Below are positions 1-12,269 of a DNA stretch of 64,000 nt, one piece after another. Position 1 is the stretch's first letter. Each line of letters begins with the position of its first letter. Source of the stretch: Eucommia ulmoides (lineage: Eukaryota; Streptophyta; Magnoliopsida; Garryales; Eucommiaceae); assembly GCA_016647705.1 (NCBI GenBank), contig CM028333.1, forward strand, positions 29,052,743 through 29,116,742. Reading direction: 5' to 3'. The notes beneath the pieces are model-generated. The model saw only the letters and a program-made list of their open reading frames with translations. It searched no databases and was not told the origin of the DNA. Made by a program: the position numbers and the translations under genes.

Positions 1-108
1 TCCAAAACTTCGAAGATGACTATAGGAAGGAGGTGAATGATTCAATAACGCGAAAGAAGTTTTGTTAGAGAGCAATGGTGAGGGTATGCAGTTAATTAAA
101 TAAACGGT
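1..108 (-). pseudogene. Copia retrotransposon integrase, distal fragment
   Basis: Read on the minus strand, this piece encodes a typical Copia integrase C-terminal stretch (YLIN, then PSPLLSNKTSFALL, then SYSHLRSFG). It continues the integrase fragment that ends at 1517; the two halves are separated by an inserted LTR. The rest of the pol gene would lie left of the window. It is a retroelement relic rather than a host gene. The family call is firm from motif order and the reading frame is open over this short piece. Confidence 0.8.
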
Positions 109-1516
109 TGGACGTGACATTGTTACGCTCACATCTAACTTACTCGCAAGTGCACGAGGTCAAGTTTTAGTATAATAGATCTTTAAGATCGGATATCGTT
201 CCACTGGAAAACGTGTTTGAATAATTGAATACTGTAATTGGCATAGTCTTATATTATCTCGACTTTTCAAGAATTGTTTAAAATTTAATTACAAGTAAGT
301 TAAACTAATACTATTGGGTTAATTCTAATTAAGTTGATTACCTAGAGATTGATTTCATTCACTTAATACATGTTTGACTTTGTTTAGTTAACAATAACGG
401 TGTTTATCCTATCCAACAATCTTTGTATCTTAAACTTATTCACTTCCTCTCCCGAGTGTTTAGTGAATGAATATATGATTTCGCGTTGATGTCGAAGTCC
501 CCCCATCCCCCCCAAATGTCTTTTTGAACACATAGGCACATGAGTCTTGACCCAATGTCATGGATTGCACACTTTCTAATGCCCTCCCAGATCATTAGAA
601 CGTCACGATATGTTTAACCCTAGTCTAAATCTGGGGTTACCTCTCCCGAGTGTCAAACCCCGTATTCTCAAAACTAATCCTAATATCTTGACAAGCATAT
701 TAAAATTGTAAAAAAATGGTAAACATAATTGGATTTAGACAAATAACCATTAAAGTAACATATATTCAACCAAACAAGTATTTACATGAATTACAACAAC
801 CCTTGATAATATTTATCTAGCCTACATGATCTTAGCCATATAAATATTAAAACAAGAGGTATTCGACATCATTAGATATGGAAAAATAATTACAAAGATA
901 AAAACAAAGGAATAACGATCAAATCTGAGAGTGGAATAGTCCACTGTCGCCAAGGATCGGTCCGCAAGTGCTTCGTCTTCTCTGAATGATGAACCTCCTC
1001 TTTTAGCTCTCAAGAATGGCTAAGGATCACCTCTCTAATGTTAGGAATGTTTTTTGACAATCGTGGGAACGAAGGCATTAATTACAAAGGTTGAAAATAT
1101 CTTTTTTTCTGTTGCAGAGTGACCGCCGCAGCGGTGGGCATGTCAGTAGGCTTACCGCCGAGGCGGTGGACCGAGCCCTAATATTTCTGATCTTTCACCG
1201 CTGCGGCGGTAGATTGACTGCTACGGCAGTGAGATCTTCACAATTCTCTATGCATCTCCACCGCCGCAGCAGTGGGACTTGTGCAAATTTAAGCCTTCTC
1301 TGTATTCTCACCACAGCGGCGGTGGCTTGCTATCCTGAAACCTTATATTTTTCATCGTTTCTTCGTCGTTTTTCCACCGTTTTGCTGGTTTATTGCTCGT
1401 TCACATTCCTACACTTGATTTACATAAAAACAAACTAAAACGCAATTAAATATTACTAATACACTCGAAAACTACCCAATTCGGGTTAGAAGTAGATAGG
1501 TATTTTCAACCTATCA
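109..1516 (-). mobile_element. LTR-A copy 1, solo LTR inside Copia integrase
   Basis: The element runs from TGGACGTGAC to ACCTATCA, so in its own sense it reads TGATAGG...GTCCA. It shares the LTR-A landmarks found in the other copies here: TAGATAGG near the start, a palindrome array at 1122-1330, and the paired CTCCCGAGTGT blocks. Copia integrase coding sequence lies on both sides, so this is one LTR with no internal region. No clean 5-bp target duplication is visible (ACGGT on the left, ATGAC on the right), so the flanks have either decayed or been rearranged. Its size is 1.41 kb, close to other copies. Confidence 0.8.
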
Positions 1517-3679
1517 ATGACCATGAGAATATAATCCCCCCCAATAACAAATAGGAACTTGTGATTGGAATAATAAGGCACGAGCAACATTTAGAATGTG
1601 TTGATGTTTACGTTCGACAACAGAATTCTGTTATGGAGTTTTAACATAAGAAAAATAGTGGATTATGCCTTTGGATCGAAGAAAAAAAAATCTGTGAAAG
1701 TAAGTTCTTGTGCATTGTCTGAGCGGACAAATTTTATTAAGGTATTATATTGAGTCCAAATCAATTTATAAAATGCTAGAAAAATAGTTTTGATCTCAGA
1801 TTTAGCATGCAACAAATATACCCAAGTAACCCTAGTGCAATCATCAATGAAGGTGAGAAAAAAACGATGCCCCGAGATGGTTGGAACATGAAACCCCATA
1901 TTTATATATATTAAATCAAAAACATTAGTCGATAGATTGTTATGGAAAATGAATAGTAAACAATGTTGATTGGCCAATGGACATATTGAACAATGAGGAG
2001 AAGAATTAAAGAAGGAATTAGGAATTTTCATTTGATTATGTAATACTTGAAGTTTTTCAAGAAATGGATGGCTTAATCTATAGTACCAAATAGCATGCTT
2101 TGACATTACAAATACAGCTTGCAAAACAGAACAACTAGGTAAACTTTGAGTATTACAATCAAAAATTCCTAACTCTAAGAAGTAAAGATCTCTTTCACGC
2201 CTACCCTTCCAAACTGTCGAGTCCCGAATAAAGTCCTATATGGTACAAGAATCAAAAGAAAAATTTACTGAACAATGGAGAAATTTAGTAAGGACACTTA
2301 TGCTCAAAAGATTGAATTTAAAATCAGGCACAAACAAAACATTGGAAAGAAGAAAATGTTCAGACAATTGTACAGACCTAATACAATAGATTTTAACGCG
2401 GTGACCATTAGGAAGGTAGAGGTGAGTGTTGTGGGAGGGAAGGGAGGAACAAAATCAAAAAACTATCACAACAAACATGGTAGGTTGCGTCTGTGCCAAG
2501 AATCCAGTGACCAGAAGTTTTATGGGAACTAAAAGAAAAGGAAGAGAGATAAAGAGTACCAGCGAAGCTTGAGGTCGAGGGTGTGGAGCCAGGAAAAGAA
2601 TCTTTAGGCGGAGTGTCGAGTAACCCTTGATGAAGTTGAGCGCGGAGGAATGAGATAAGTTGTTGGCATTGAGCCGTGGAGAGAGCAGCTGGTGATACAA
2701 GCGGTGAAAACAAAGATTAGGGGTCAAAGGTTGTTTGATTCACAAAGGGTTGTTTGGATTGAAATGGCCTCGGATGTTGGGCTGTTTGGGCCTTCCCCTT
2801 GGGCTTAAAACTGGGTAAGTACCCATGGAGTTTGTAGCACCGATCCACGGTATACCCATTTATTCCACAGTGGGTGCAAAAGGTCGATTTCTCCTCTACC
2901 GTCCAAAATACAAACCACCGGCAACCATTGATGGCGGTAAAGAAGATGTAGAGCTAAAAGCTAGAGCATCAAAGGGAGATAAAGGAGGATGGCCAATAGT
3001 TCTCTACCGCTCCTCTTGCATAAAAGGATTAAAGACCTTGGAAACATTAGGCAGTGGGGCAATCATGAGGATTTTCCCTCTCATGGCAAAGTATGAGTCA
3101 TTGAGACCCATGAGGAATTGCATCACACACTCTTGTTGTTGATAGTCTATCCAGCTCTTCACACTTCCACAACTGCAAACAGGAACCGACTGAAAATTGG
3201 TAAGTTCATCCCACAAGATCTTGAGCTGAGTATAATGTGTTGATGTCAAGAGATCCTTGACTGAGTCCATGGAGGTGTTGTTTGATCTGAAATATGCATG
3301 GGGCATTGCTTTGATGAAATCGAGCATGGAAATCAAGCCACACATCTTTGGCACTCTCCAAGTAAAGCAAACTATCTCCAATTTCCTTAGAAATGGCATT
3401 AAGTATGCAATATGTAACTATAATATTACATCGTGACCAGGCTCTAGAATTTTGATCATGAATAGGAGGTTTGAGAAGAGACCCATCAACAAAATTGACC
3501 TGATTTTTGGCATTGAGAGCCATTAACGTAGATTGACTCCATGTATTGTGGTTACAACCAGTGAAGGGATTTGTCACAAGAGTGAAACCAGGATGGTCAC
3601 CACTATGGAGAAAATAGGGGTTGCTAGCATCATCCATGGCAGTAGAAACACGCAGAGGAGGATCAAAGCAATGCCTCAT
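1517..3679 (-). pseudogene. Copia gag-protease-integrase relic
   Basis: In transcription order from 3679 downward there is a gag with the motif NPYFLHSGDHPG and a capsid-like domain, frameshifted near 3,210-3,400. A CCHC knuckle follows at about 2,878-2,835, in which the histidine is replaced by tyrosine (CTHCGINGYTVDRC). The protease region is at about 2,520-2,465, where the catalytic DTG triplet has become GTD (WILGTDATYHV). The GAG-pre-integrase motif HAIWYYRLSHP lies near 2,100, and the integrase core follows with FIDDCTR and RSDNA. Stops and frameshifts in every domain show it is dead. Its 5' LTR is missing; a 65-bp inverted repeat shared with the neighbouring segment marks the break. 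Confidence 0.85.
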
Positions 3680-3726
3680 GCATATTTCAGATCAAACACC
3701 ACCTCCATGGACTCAGTCAAGGATCT
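3251..3726. repeat. 65-bp inverted repeat bridging Copia gag and esterase relic
   Basis: Bases 3,251-3,315 are part of the Copia gag. The reverse complement of this stretch recurs at about 3,662-3,726 with only two mismatches in 65 positions. The right arm abuts the carboxylesterase pseudogene directly. The arms are separated by about 346 bp of gag sequence. The high identity suggests the inverted duplication is younger than the frameshifts in either neighbour. Confidence 0.85.
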
Positions 3727-4479
3727 CATTGAACCTAGCTCGTTTAATAAACTTCCTCTCGTGTTTTATTTCCACAAAGGAGGCTTCTTCATCAACACCC
3801 CCTTCAATTCCATGTACCACAATTTTCTCAACATTTTTGCCGCCCAAACCAACACCATCGTTGTCTCAGTCCACTACGACAGGCCGCTGGAGGACCCTCT
3901 CCCAGCGGCTTACGACCAGGGTTAGAGGGTGGTCGAGTGGATCACCAACCATTTGTGCGTTGACTGTGATGATGGCTCGGGGAATATGCCAATCCAGAGC
4001 GTGGGTTCTTTGCCAGAGAAAGCGCCAGCACAAACATTGGCCACAACATTGCCATCCGGTTAGGTGAAGACAAAACCAATTCGCTTAAGCTAGAAGGGAT
4101 GGTTTTGCTTTGCCCTTACTTTTGGGGGAAAGATCCGATTCCTGGTGAGACTGTAGGTCCTTTTAGAAGAAATTTTATTGATGAGAGTTGGAGGATTGCA
4201 TGCCCCTCCCCTGTGGATAGCGATGACCCGTTTTTTAACCCCGTTAAGGATCCGAGATTATCAAACCTAGGTTGTCGGAGGGTGCTGGTATGCGTTGCTG
4301 GGGAAGGCATGTATAAATGCAAGGGTCGGTATTAGTATGAGACGTTGGGTAACAATGGTTGGGGAGGAACGGTGGAGATTATGGAGACGGCGTTGGAAGG
4401 TCACGCGTTCTTTATGTATCATCCTGATTCTCCTAATGCTACGGCTCTTCTGAAGCGAGTGGCTTGCTTTATTAATTAA
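3727..4479 (+). pseudogene. Plant carboxylesterase (CXE, alpha/beta hydrolase) pseudogene
   Basis: This is a decayed copy of a plant carboxylesterase of the HSR203J/GID1-like alpha/beta hydrolase family. The conserved order is visible across three frames: KLPLVFYFH at 3,750-3,777, with the oxyanion motif HGGG changed to HKGG; the LPAAYD block near 3,900; a nucleophile elbow that reads RESAS instead of GESAG near 4,015; YFWGKDP near 4,125; WRIACPSP near 4,190; LGCRRVLVCVAG near 4,270; and a C-terminal GHAFF histidine block ending at TAA 4,477-4,479. In-frame stops occur near 3,923, 4,060 and 4,333. The N-terminal quarter is absent and replaced by inverted gag sequence. The family call is firm; the copy is non-functional. 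Confidence 0.85.
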
Positions 4480-4867
4480 CGAGGAAGAAAGTGCCACACT
4501 AAATATTAGAAAGATAATCTAAGAGGCCGAAAACTAAAAATCTGTTTGAGATTTTTTTGGGAAATTTCAAACATTCATAAAGCAAATACTACATTCTAGA
4601 CCACAACAAGATTTCACTCGCGCAACCTATTTAGAAGTCCAACTTTTTTTTTTATGTAGGTTAGATACAGTCACGAGATAAAGTGAATCCTGAATTTTCC
4701 GTTAAAAAAAAATACTATTTGATTTCAATTATTTATTATCACTAATGAGGGGTATTTCCACCAACCACCCTAGACGACTCACAACGTAACACGTGGTATC
4801 ATGGCATTCAAAGTTGTCTATTTTGACCACCCACTGTTGCCCTACCCAAGAGGCGAGACCGACTACA
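4480..4867. other. No gene recognised
   Basis: This AT-rich spacer lies between the esterase pseudogene and the Gypsy relic. It may include the old 3' UTR of the esterase. No promoter, RNA gene or clear repeat end is visible. Confidence 0.5.
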
Positions 4868-6561
4868 ATTGGACGGACACCTATCACCGACCACCAGATC
4901 ATCCGATCACAACCACTGCCCAGATCGACCACCGTCTATTGAGCACCGAGCAGGTTCTTACTACCCACTGACCAAGGTTTGGACCTTCAACGGGCACACC
5001 CTGGGAATCGATCACAGCTCTACACGTGACAAGGTGTGGACCCCAAGGTTTGGACCTTCGACGGGCACACCCTGGAAAACCAGATGGTTGTGGCATCAAC
5101 AATCTGGTCAATGGCCTGGCTGCTACGGCATCAATGCTTGGTCCCCAGACGACTAAGGCTGCAACGGTCTATAAAGATAACAAAACGAAATAACCCTTTC
5201 GTACAATCAACCACGACCGATAACCCAAGCCCACCTTCAATAGGGCTCGAGTGTTGATTGACAATGGATCAGCACTAAATATTTGTCATTTGTCATCAGG
5301 GCATTCGATGGGGCCAAGAGAGATAGCGTCGGAGAAATTGGCCCGATCCAATTCAACGTGAAATTCCAAGTGCTCGGCATACCTGCTTCGTAAAATCTAT
5401 TGCTGGGGAGGCAGTTGATCCACAATGTCGGTGCAGTGCTTTCGTCACTACACCAAAAGATCAAGTTCATCGTTGACAACATGTTGTATGTGATCAATGC
5501 AAACTCAGATGTTACACCTTTCCATCAAGCGATAAGTCGATATGTCCTGGGAATAGATGAGGATAATGAAAAATAAAAGATTGAGGCCTCCTTCATGTGT
5601 TCAACGTCATGAATGTTACTTTCGTAAAGGAATGAGAACACGAGTTGGCATCATCATTTTCTAGCACCGTAGCCTTTGTCACCAATGAAATAAAGTCCTT
5701 GGGTTGTATTCCCAGGAGAGGATTAGGTAATAACCTGGATGGAATAACAAAGCCAATAGAAGTAAAGGAGAATAGGGGGAGATTCGGGTTGGGATACGAG
5801 CCAACACGAGAAAACATAGTGAAATTCTTCCGAAAAAAGAGGGACGGATTATCGGACAGCCAACTGATAAAAATACCGCACATTTGGGTCACCCTCTCCC
5901 TATCCGGTAAAAACCGTCAACAAGGAGAAGGGAGTTATAGAATTCGAGTTGCATTTTGAGAAAGTGTTGATCGAGCAAGTTGTGAATGTAATCCAAGGAA
6001 AGGAGGCAAAGCCAAGTCATGGGTCCAGTATTCGAAGTAAGGAGGGCAAAAAGCTGTGAAATTGGGATTTTTGTTCCCTCCCGGTTCGTCGAGCATTTCG
6101 GTAAAATTAGGAAAATTTTCTGTACTTACCCTTTCATTTAGCTAGCCTTATGAATAGAAAATGATTTGTTTGGTAATGGATTTTAAATTTAATGAATGCA
6201 ATTTTATTTTATTTAGAATATGGTTTAAATGTTAGAATTTTGCTCTTTCGGGTTCCCTATATTACTAATATATGATGCATGCAATATAACTGAGTTGGAA
6301 TGCCATGAGTATGAGTTCAATCTAGAACCAGAGCATAATATAACGGGAGTGGAAACAAAAGATGACTCTTGCCAGCCAGACGATGATGAGATCCGGAAAG
6401 CCATTGCAAAATTTGAGAATAAGCCGATTCCTAATGCCGACAAGACAGAGTTGATAAACTTGGGGACCCCGGAAGAGTTAAAAGAAGTAAATATTGAATC
6501 ACCTTTCACTACTATGGAGTAAAAGGGGTTAACGACGCTCTTGGCTACCTACCAAAATATC
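4868..6561 (+). pseudogene. Tat/Ogre-type Gypsy relic, block 1: protease region
   Basis: From about 5,251 the frame reads LIDNGSALN, an aspartic protease active site with DTG replaced by DNG, as is usual in this lineage. It is followed by RAFDGAK, VKFQVLGIPAS and the SSLHQKIKFIVDN block up to about 5,500, which is characteristic of Tat/Ogre Gypsy polyproteins. A linker with GLGYEPT (about 5,795) and a second open stretch (6,229-6,522) lead toward RT. Several stops and frameshifts are present. Near 4,969 and 5,041 a 33-bp segment is repeated. The reading frame resumes at 8,700 after an inserted LTR. Confidence 0.8.
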
Positions 6562-8694
6562 TGTTGATCCCAAGATTTTGATGAACAATTAAGTATTGAT
6601 GTTTTGGTGAAACTAATGTTTAATCAAGTGTTTCAGTGATTTAAAGTTCTAATAATGAAGATTTCAAAGTGAATGGATGCTAAATGAAGATATCAAGATG
6701 ATGAAGAATTATTAAGAGTTTGAAGACATTAGGGAAAACAACCCAGGTAAATATAAACTCTTAATATCCCGTTTCAGAACACACACGGGGCACAAAATGA
6801 ATTTTATCTTTTATGTGTGTTTTGGTTGAGTATATTTATTTGCTCCTATGTGAATCAAAAAGAAATATTTTTGAATGACTAAAATAGAATATAAGAGTAT
6901 TAGTGGAGTTTATTTGAATATAAATATGGATAAAGGGGCAAAATTGTAAAGGAAAGTAAGTTAAAAACGAGATCAGAGAAGAGATTCAGGAGAGGTCAGT
7001 CGACTGAGGAGTCGACCGGATAAAAAGGATGAACTCTCTGAATCTGTAAGTTAAGAGAAAGGTCGACCAATGGTAGCTTGGCAAACTCTCTGAATCTACG
7101 AGTTGAGAGAGAGGTCGACCGATGGAAGTTGGACAAACTCTTTAAATCTGCGAGTTAACTGAGGAGTCGACCGATAAAGTGCATTGAATACTTCCAGTAT
7201 TCTCCAGTCAACTGGGCAGTCGACTGAACGCACAGCTTCTGGATATTGGTTGATCCGATTTTAAATTCAAAAGTAGCCTTTTTTTTGTTAAGATTTGAGA
7301 GAGATTTCAAGGATATTCTTAACATTTGAGATATGGTTCATATACATATTAAATCCTTTCAATATGGTTCATTAATTATTAAAGTTTCTCAATTTGGTAC
7401 ATAAAATGAATTCTATACTTATCGTTTTAATTGAGAAATACTTTGGGGATTTAATTGAGTATTTTAAAAGTTGTTATTAAGTGAAATTGAACCTAAATGA
7501 AGTCCTCATGTTATGACGAGTCTATAAGAGTATTTTATTGTCATAACACTTGTAGATTAGCCGTTAGGAGGCTGATTACATGTACCCTTATATAGACCTG
7601 CGAATTTTCTAAAAGAGTTAATCATTCTATTCATTCTAAGAGAAAAAAATCAGTCTATATTTGAGAGAGCGTTTATAAGAGTGATCATTCAACTATACTG
7701 TGAGCTATTCTAAGAGAGTGATTTTGATAATCAACTGCGATCAAATTGTGTTGATTCCGGAATTAAAGCTATATTGTTTTCATCATTAATTCTGTGGATT
7801 CTGGGTAAGATCTTTCCATATTGATTATTACTTGTTTATTATTGTCTTTGGAAATTGATCTTAAAAATTGTTTTTGATTCTTTAAAGAAAATATTCTTTT
7901 GAACAATTTCTTGAATCTGATTACGTGCTTAATTTGCTACCCATATATTATTAAAATCAGATTTCTACATCTCACATAATTCTATCACTAATGGGATATT
8001 AATTGAGTTTATATATATCTGAGGTGGTAGAAAAGCTCCGAGTAAGATTTACTTATCAATTTTTGTATTAGTGAGTTGTAACGGGTTAAATATCATTGGG
8101 GATATTTAATCAATGGTAGTAGGGTTTTAGTCTCTTCTTGTAAAGAGATTGAGATAGTGATTCTTCTTGGATAAGAATTGTGTGTTTGTGAGTGAATTTG
8201 TAACGGTTCAATCCTTACTAGATAAAAAGATATTTGGAGTGTTTTGATGAGGTTTTGATTCTTGAGCCTAAGTGTTAAAAAGAATTAGGTTATTCTTTAG
8301 CCTGTAAAAAGTAGAGGTTATTCCTTAGCCTTTGAAAAGGAAATTGTAAAGGTTGATTTTGAGCCTGTAAAAGAATCAGTGTGTGAGTTTGGTTCCTACC
8401 TTTAAAGGAATCTTAGTTTTAGTGAGTGCGACCTCCGTGGAGCTCAGGGGACTGGATTAGCCAAGAGTAACTTGGTGAACCAGTATAAATCTCTGGTGTG
8501 TTGCTTTCTTAATTTGTCTATTTTTGTTGTTTGTGTGTTCACCTAGTTAATTGATTAATTCCGCTGTGTTATAAAGATAATAATTAATTTAGGCATAAAA
8601 TTAATTATTTGATTTATTTATTTTTATTCTAATTAATTTTTAATTACCCAATTCACCCCCCCTCCCCGGTCTTGGGTATTCTACTAGGCCAACA
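6562..8694 (+). mobile_element. LTR-B copy 1, solo LTR (2.1 kb)
   Basis: The segment begins TGTTGATCCC and ends GGCCAACA. It is flanked by ATATC (6,557-6,561) and ATATA (8,695-8,699), a 5-bp target duplication with one change. A reverse-oriented relative lies at 35,194-37,553. The Gypsy reading frame joins across it. It contains an array of GTCGAC-centred palindromes at 6,995-7,230. No coding region is present, so it is read as a solo LTR. The ATTCACCCC..TTGGG tract near its end recalls SIRE/Maximus-type Copia LTRs, but that lineage assignment is only a guess. Confidence 0.75.
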
Positions 8695-8699
8695 ATATA

Positions 8700-9982
8700 T
8701 TTGCCTAGCCCTATGTTGCCATGGTGGGGATAGACAAAAGTATCGTGACCTACAAGCTACCATTAAAACCTAGGAGTGTACCGGTCATGCAAAAATTGAG
8801 AAAGCTAAGGCCTGTTGTCAGCCTCAAGGTCAAGGAGAAAATATCAAAGCAGTTCAATGCCCAAATCATCCGAATCTGTAATGACAGTGAGCAGCTCTCT
8901 AATGTCGTTCCAGTGCCAAATTCCTTAGGAAAAATTAGATTTTGTGTGGATTATTATTGTAATCTCAATTGGGCAAGTTCGAAAGATAATTTTTCTCTGC
9001 CAAACATTCACATCATCATCAACAATACTACAAGGCGAAAGCTCTATTCCTTTGGTTATGGACTCTCTGGCTATAACCAGACTTTAATAGATAAAAAATA
9101 TCAAGAAAAGATAGCCTTCACCATACCTTGGGGAGTCTTATGCTATAAGACGATGCCTTTCGATCTCAAAAATATCGAGGCAACATACCAAAGAACAATG
9201 ACGACTCTCTTTCATGACATGATGCACAAGGAGATGGAGGTGTATGTTGATGAAATGATCGTCAAATCTCAGGAAAACGAGGAACATCTCTTCCATTTGA
9301 AAAGAATGTTCGACAAACTCCTTAAGTATCAACTTAAGCTCAACCCCGTGAAATGCACCTTCGAAGTGACTTATGGAAAGCTCCTTAGTTTCATGGTAAA
9401 CTGCCATGGAATCGAGATTGATTCTACCAAGACGAAATCCATTATTGAGATGCCACCATCGAAAAAGGAGAAGGAGATCAGAGGTTTTCTAACCAATTGA
9501 ATTTTATAGCTCGGGAATATCTTCCAGCTCACTGCCACTTGTGAGCCAATCTTCAAGCTACTTCGAAAGGAGAGCGATGGGCAATGGAATGCGGATTGTC
9601 AGAAGGCCTTAGAGAAGATTAAAGCCTACTTAACCAACCCTCTAGTTTTCAAGCAACCTCGGGAGGGAGTTCCATTAATATTGTATCTGTCGATTCTTGA
9701 CTCTTCCATGGGAGTCATTCTTGGACAGCTCGACGAATCCAGGAAGAAAAAACAAGCCATTTACTACGTCAGCAAGTGCCTAACGAAGTACAAGAAAAAT
9801 TATACCTTGTTGGAGAGAACTTGTTGCGCATTGGCCTGGTCCGCTCAAAGATTGCGCCATTATATGCTCTCGTTGACTACCTATTTGATAGAAATGATGG
9901 AGCCTCTAAAGTATATTTTTGAGAAGCCAATTTTTTCAGGAAAAGTTGCAAAGTAACAAATGTTGTTAACAAAATTTGACAT
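8700..9982 (+). pseudogene. Tat/Ogre-type Gypsy relic, block 2: RT and RNase H
   Basis: Open frame 8,721-9,500 encodes a Gypsy reverse transcriptase: MVGIDKSIVTYKLPL, then KIRFCVDY, then the palm motif, then LNPVKCTFEV, then KEKEIRGFL. The catalytic box YVDD reads YVDE, so the second metal-binding aspartate is lost. A stop at 9,498 separates RT from an RNase H domain visible to 9,956 (IYYVSKCL, YTLLERTCCALAW, LRHYML), followed by QMLLTKFD. The sequence breaks at GACAT (9,978-9,982) and continues with the same frame at 21,758, so everything between is insertion. Confidence 0.85.
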
Positions 9983-10418
9983 TCTTCGTTGACACGAAAT
10001 CGCGTATTCCCTCGTCTTACACTCGGGAGAGGTGGCGGGGGAATTTACGAACTGAGATTGTCAAATAGGTCGAACGTCGTTATTGTAAGCTAAACAAAAT
10101 CAAACGCATTTAAGTAAATAAAGTTAATCCCTAGATAATTCATCCCCTAATTATCTCGTATTAGTATAATTAATATCGATTAAATTAGGTTATATTAGTA
10201 TTAGTATTAATTAATTAAATACATTTTTTATTACCTAGATAAAATTAGGTTATTATAAACATGGTACTCGATAATAACGATAACCAATCCATGTAGACAC
10301 AATACCCGATCTTAAAGATCCACTATATTAAAACTTGACCCCGTACACTTGCGAGTAGTTAATACACTTGCCGGGGATTATGTTTGTCGTATTCAGTTTT
10401 CGGCAATTGCCACCAAGT
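9983..10418 (+). mobile_element. LTR-A fragment (3' part only)
   Basis: This is the downstream third of an LTR-A in plus orientation, starting at TCTTCGTTGAC and containing the CACTCGGGAGAGG block. It runs into a degenerate primer site near 10,424-10,441. Its missing upstream part is matched in kind by the reverse-oriented LTR piece at 20,740-21,757, which stops at nearly the same LTR position. This suggests an inversion breakpoint inside the LTR. Confidence 0.7.
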
Positions 10419-12269
10419 TTTTGTCGTCGTTGCCAGGGATTGGATTAGGTTATTATCGATATTGTGAGTAAATAACCCAATTTTACTTTAGGCATTTCTT
10501 TTGTATATAATTTTTGTTTTGTAGTTTTGTTTTTATTTCTTATGCAGGGTACTTGGAGATGTTAGATTAATAGGTATTGATGTATTCCTTTCAACGGGAT
10601 TCCGAGCCTTTTTATAGTGCTTGGCCACGCACATAAGCCGGTGAGGCATGTCGTTGAAAGATCGAGCCATCCAGAGCAATATCCTGCCAAGCTTGAGGGC
10701 ATTCTGAGTATGTCAGGCTGAGGACATTAAACAAAGTGCTTCTTGGGAAGCAACCCAAGGTCAAAAATATATTAAATCTATCACAGCCGAATTCATTCAG
10801 AGGCGAGATTCTCTCGCCTCCCAGGTACGTGTTCTAAACCTCCCTTCGTCAGCATGCTTTAACTTCCTATATGTTGAGATTGATGATTGGGCCACTGAGA
10901 ACACTGTCCGTTTTAAGTTCGAAAGTGATGTGTAGTATTTAGTATTGTTAGTTTATGTTTCTTTGCTTTTACCATATTGCATGTTTGTTTAGTGTAGAAT
11001 GTTTTAGTTTTGTTGTTGTGTGCATGCTGAGTTTTGCGTTCATCTGGGCCATTACCCGATGATGATATTACCCCCTGATTGTTTTCGAGGTCAAGGGCAA
11101 TACCCATGCATGTGTGTTCTGTGTGCTTGACAATGTGTTTTGGTGAAAATTATTGTAGATTCTAATTTGCACAAGCACATAGACTCAATGTATTTCTATT
11201 CAATTGATTTGAGGACGATTATCGATTAGCCAAATTCATGACAAATTAAGGATTCTAGAACCTGATTGAGGGAAAGCTTGAGGCAAAATCCTTGGCGAGG
11301 TAGTTCAGGAGACGTGATTTAGGCGTTCTTTTTGTCGCTTGAGCCTTTTAAGCCTACCATGTTATATGTTTATCCCTCATTACCCTATCAAAGCCTAAAT
11401 GCCAATTCAATTCTAAACACATAAGCAAATACCCTGGCCAGTTGATCTTTTTCCAAACCTATATCTCTGAATTAAAGACACATTTGAATGAATCAAGTTA
11501 GCATTCATATATGCTACTTGATATGAGCAGTTGAGTTTGGGGCGAACTTCAGATTAGTTCAGTATTAGTGTATTCACTTGTCATTTTCTTAATCATTTTT
11601 GCATACTCCTAAAATTGTAGAAATTCGAATAAGTTTGGGGATGTGTTATGTGTCTCAAAAAAATCTTTTCTTTTGACAAGTGAGTACGTCGGTCTAAAAA
11701 ATGATTGTTCAAGATTGTTTACAATTTATCTATGGGGGTTCGAGAGTGAATATGTCAAGCGTTGAGCCTTGGGTAACGTTAAGTTAACAACGTTAATCCA
11801 ATTTCTATTCTGAAATACCCTTGGCCAAATATTCCATAACAGAACCAAGTCCTTCTGATCTTTATGAACTTCCAAGCCTACATTAGTGGAGAGTGGACCC
11901 CAATCAGGCATATAGATATCCTAGTCCTATATGGTCTAAGTCATAAATTCCGTTGGTGGATAATCAAATTCGGTCGTTGTATAGCTATATTATTGAGTCT
12001 CGCACAAACATGTTTACAGGATCTAGAATGGCATTCACCATTATTAAATGTCAAAATTCTAGAACACCACATGATGTGTTTTATTGCCTGAACTCGATAT
12101 GACTGGCGATTGTTGAGGGAAAATGACTTGGTTGTTAGAAGAATGCAAAACTAGCATATCGTTATGTTTAGATTGTTGTTCTGTTATTTGTTATTTAATT
12201 TCATTGTGTTTTTCATTTTCGTGTGAGTGTTTTGCTCGAGGACTAGCAAAATTCCAAGTTGGGGGTATT
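10419..12269 (+). mobile_element. Non-autonomous Gypsy (LARD-like) internal region, copy 1
   Basis: This stretch of about 1.85 kb lies between a degenerate tRNA-Asp primer site (about 10,424-10,441) and a polypurine tract (GTTGGGGGTATT, 12,259-12,269) that directly precedes the LTR at 12,270. It has no credible coding sequence. Large parts are conserved in the copy at 19,338-20,739, and parts recur in reverse orientation near 25,600-26,600. A small inverted repeat, TAACGTT..AACGTTA (11,774-11,795), is retained in both plus-strand copies. Lack of coding with intact ends fits a LARD that relies on another element's proteins. Confidence 0.7.

Noticed and set aside
1091..1438. 115-codon plus-strand open frame
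   Set aside because: It lies over the LTR-A palindrome array on the strand opposite the LTR; CG-rich repeats remove stops by composition.
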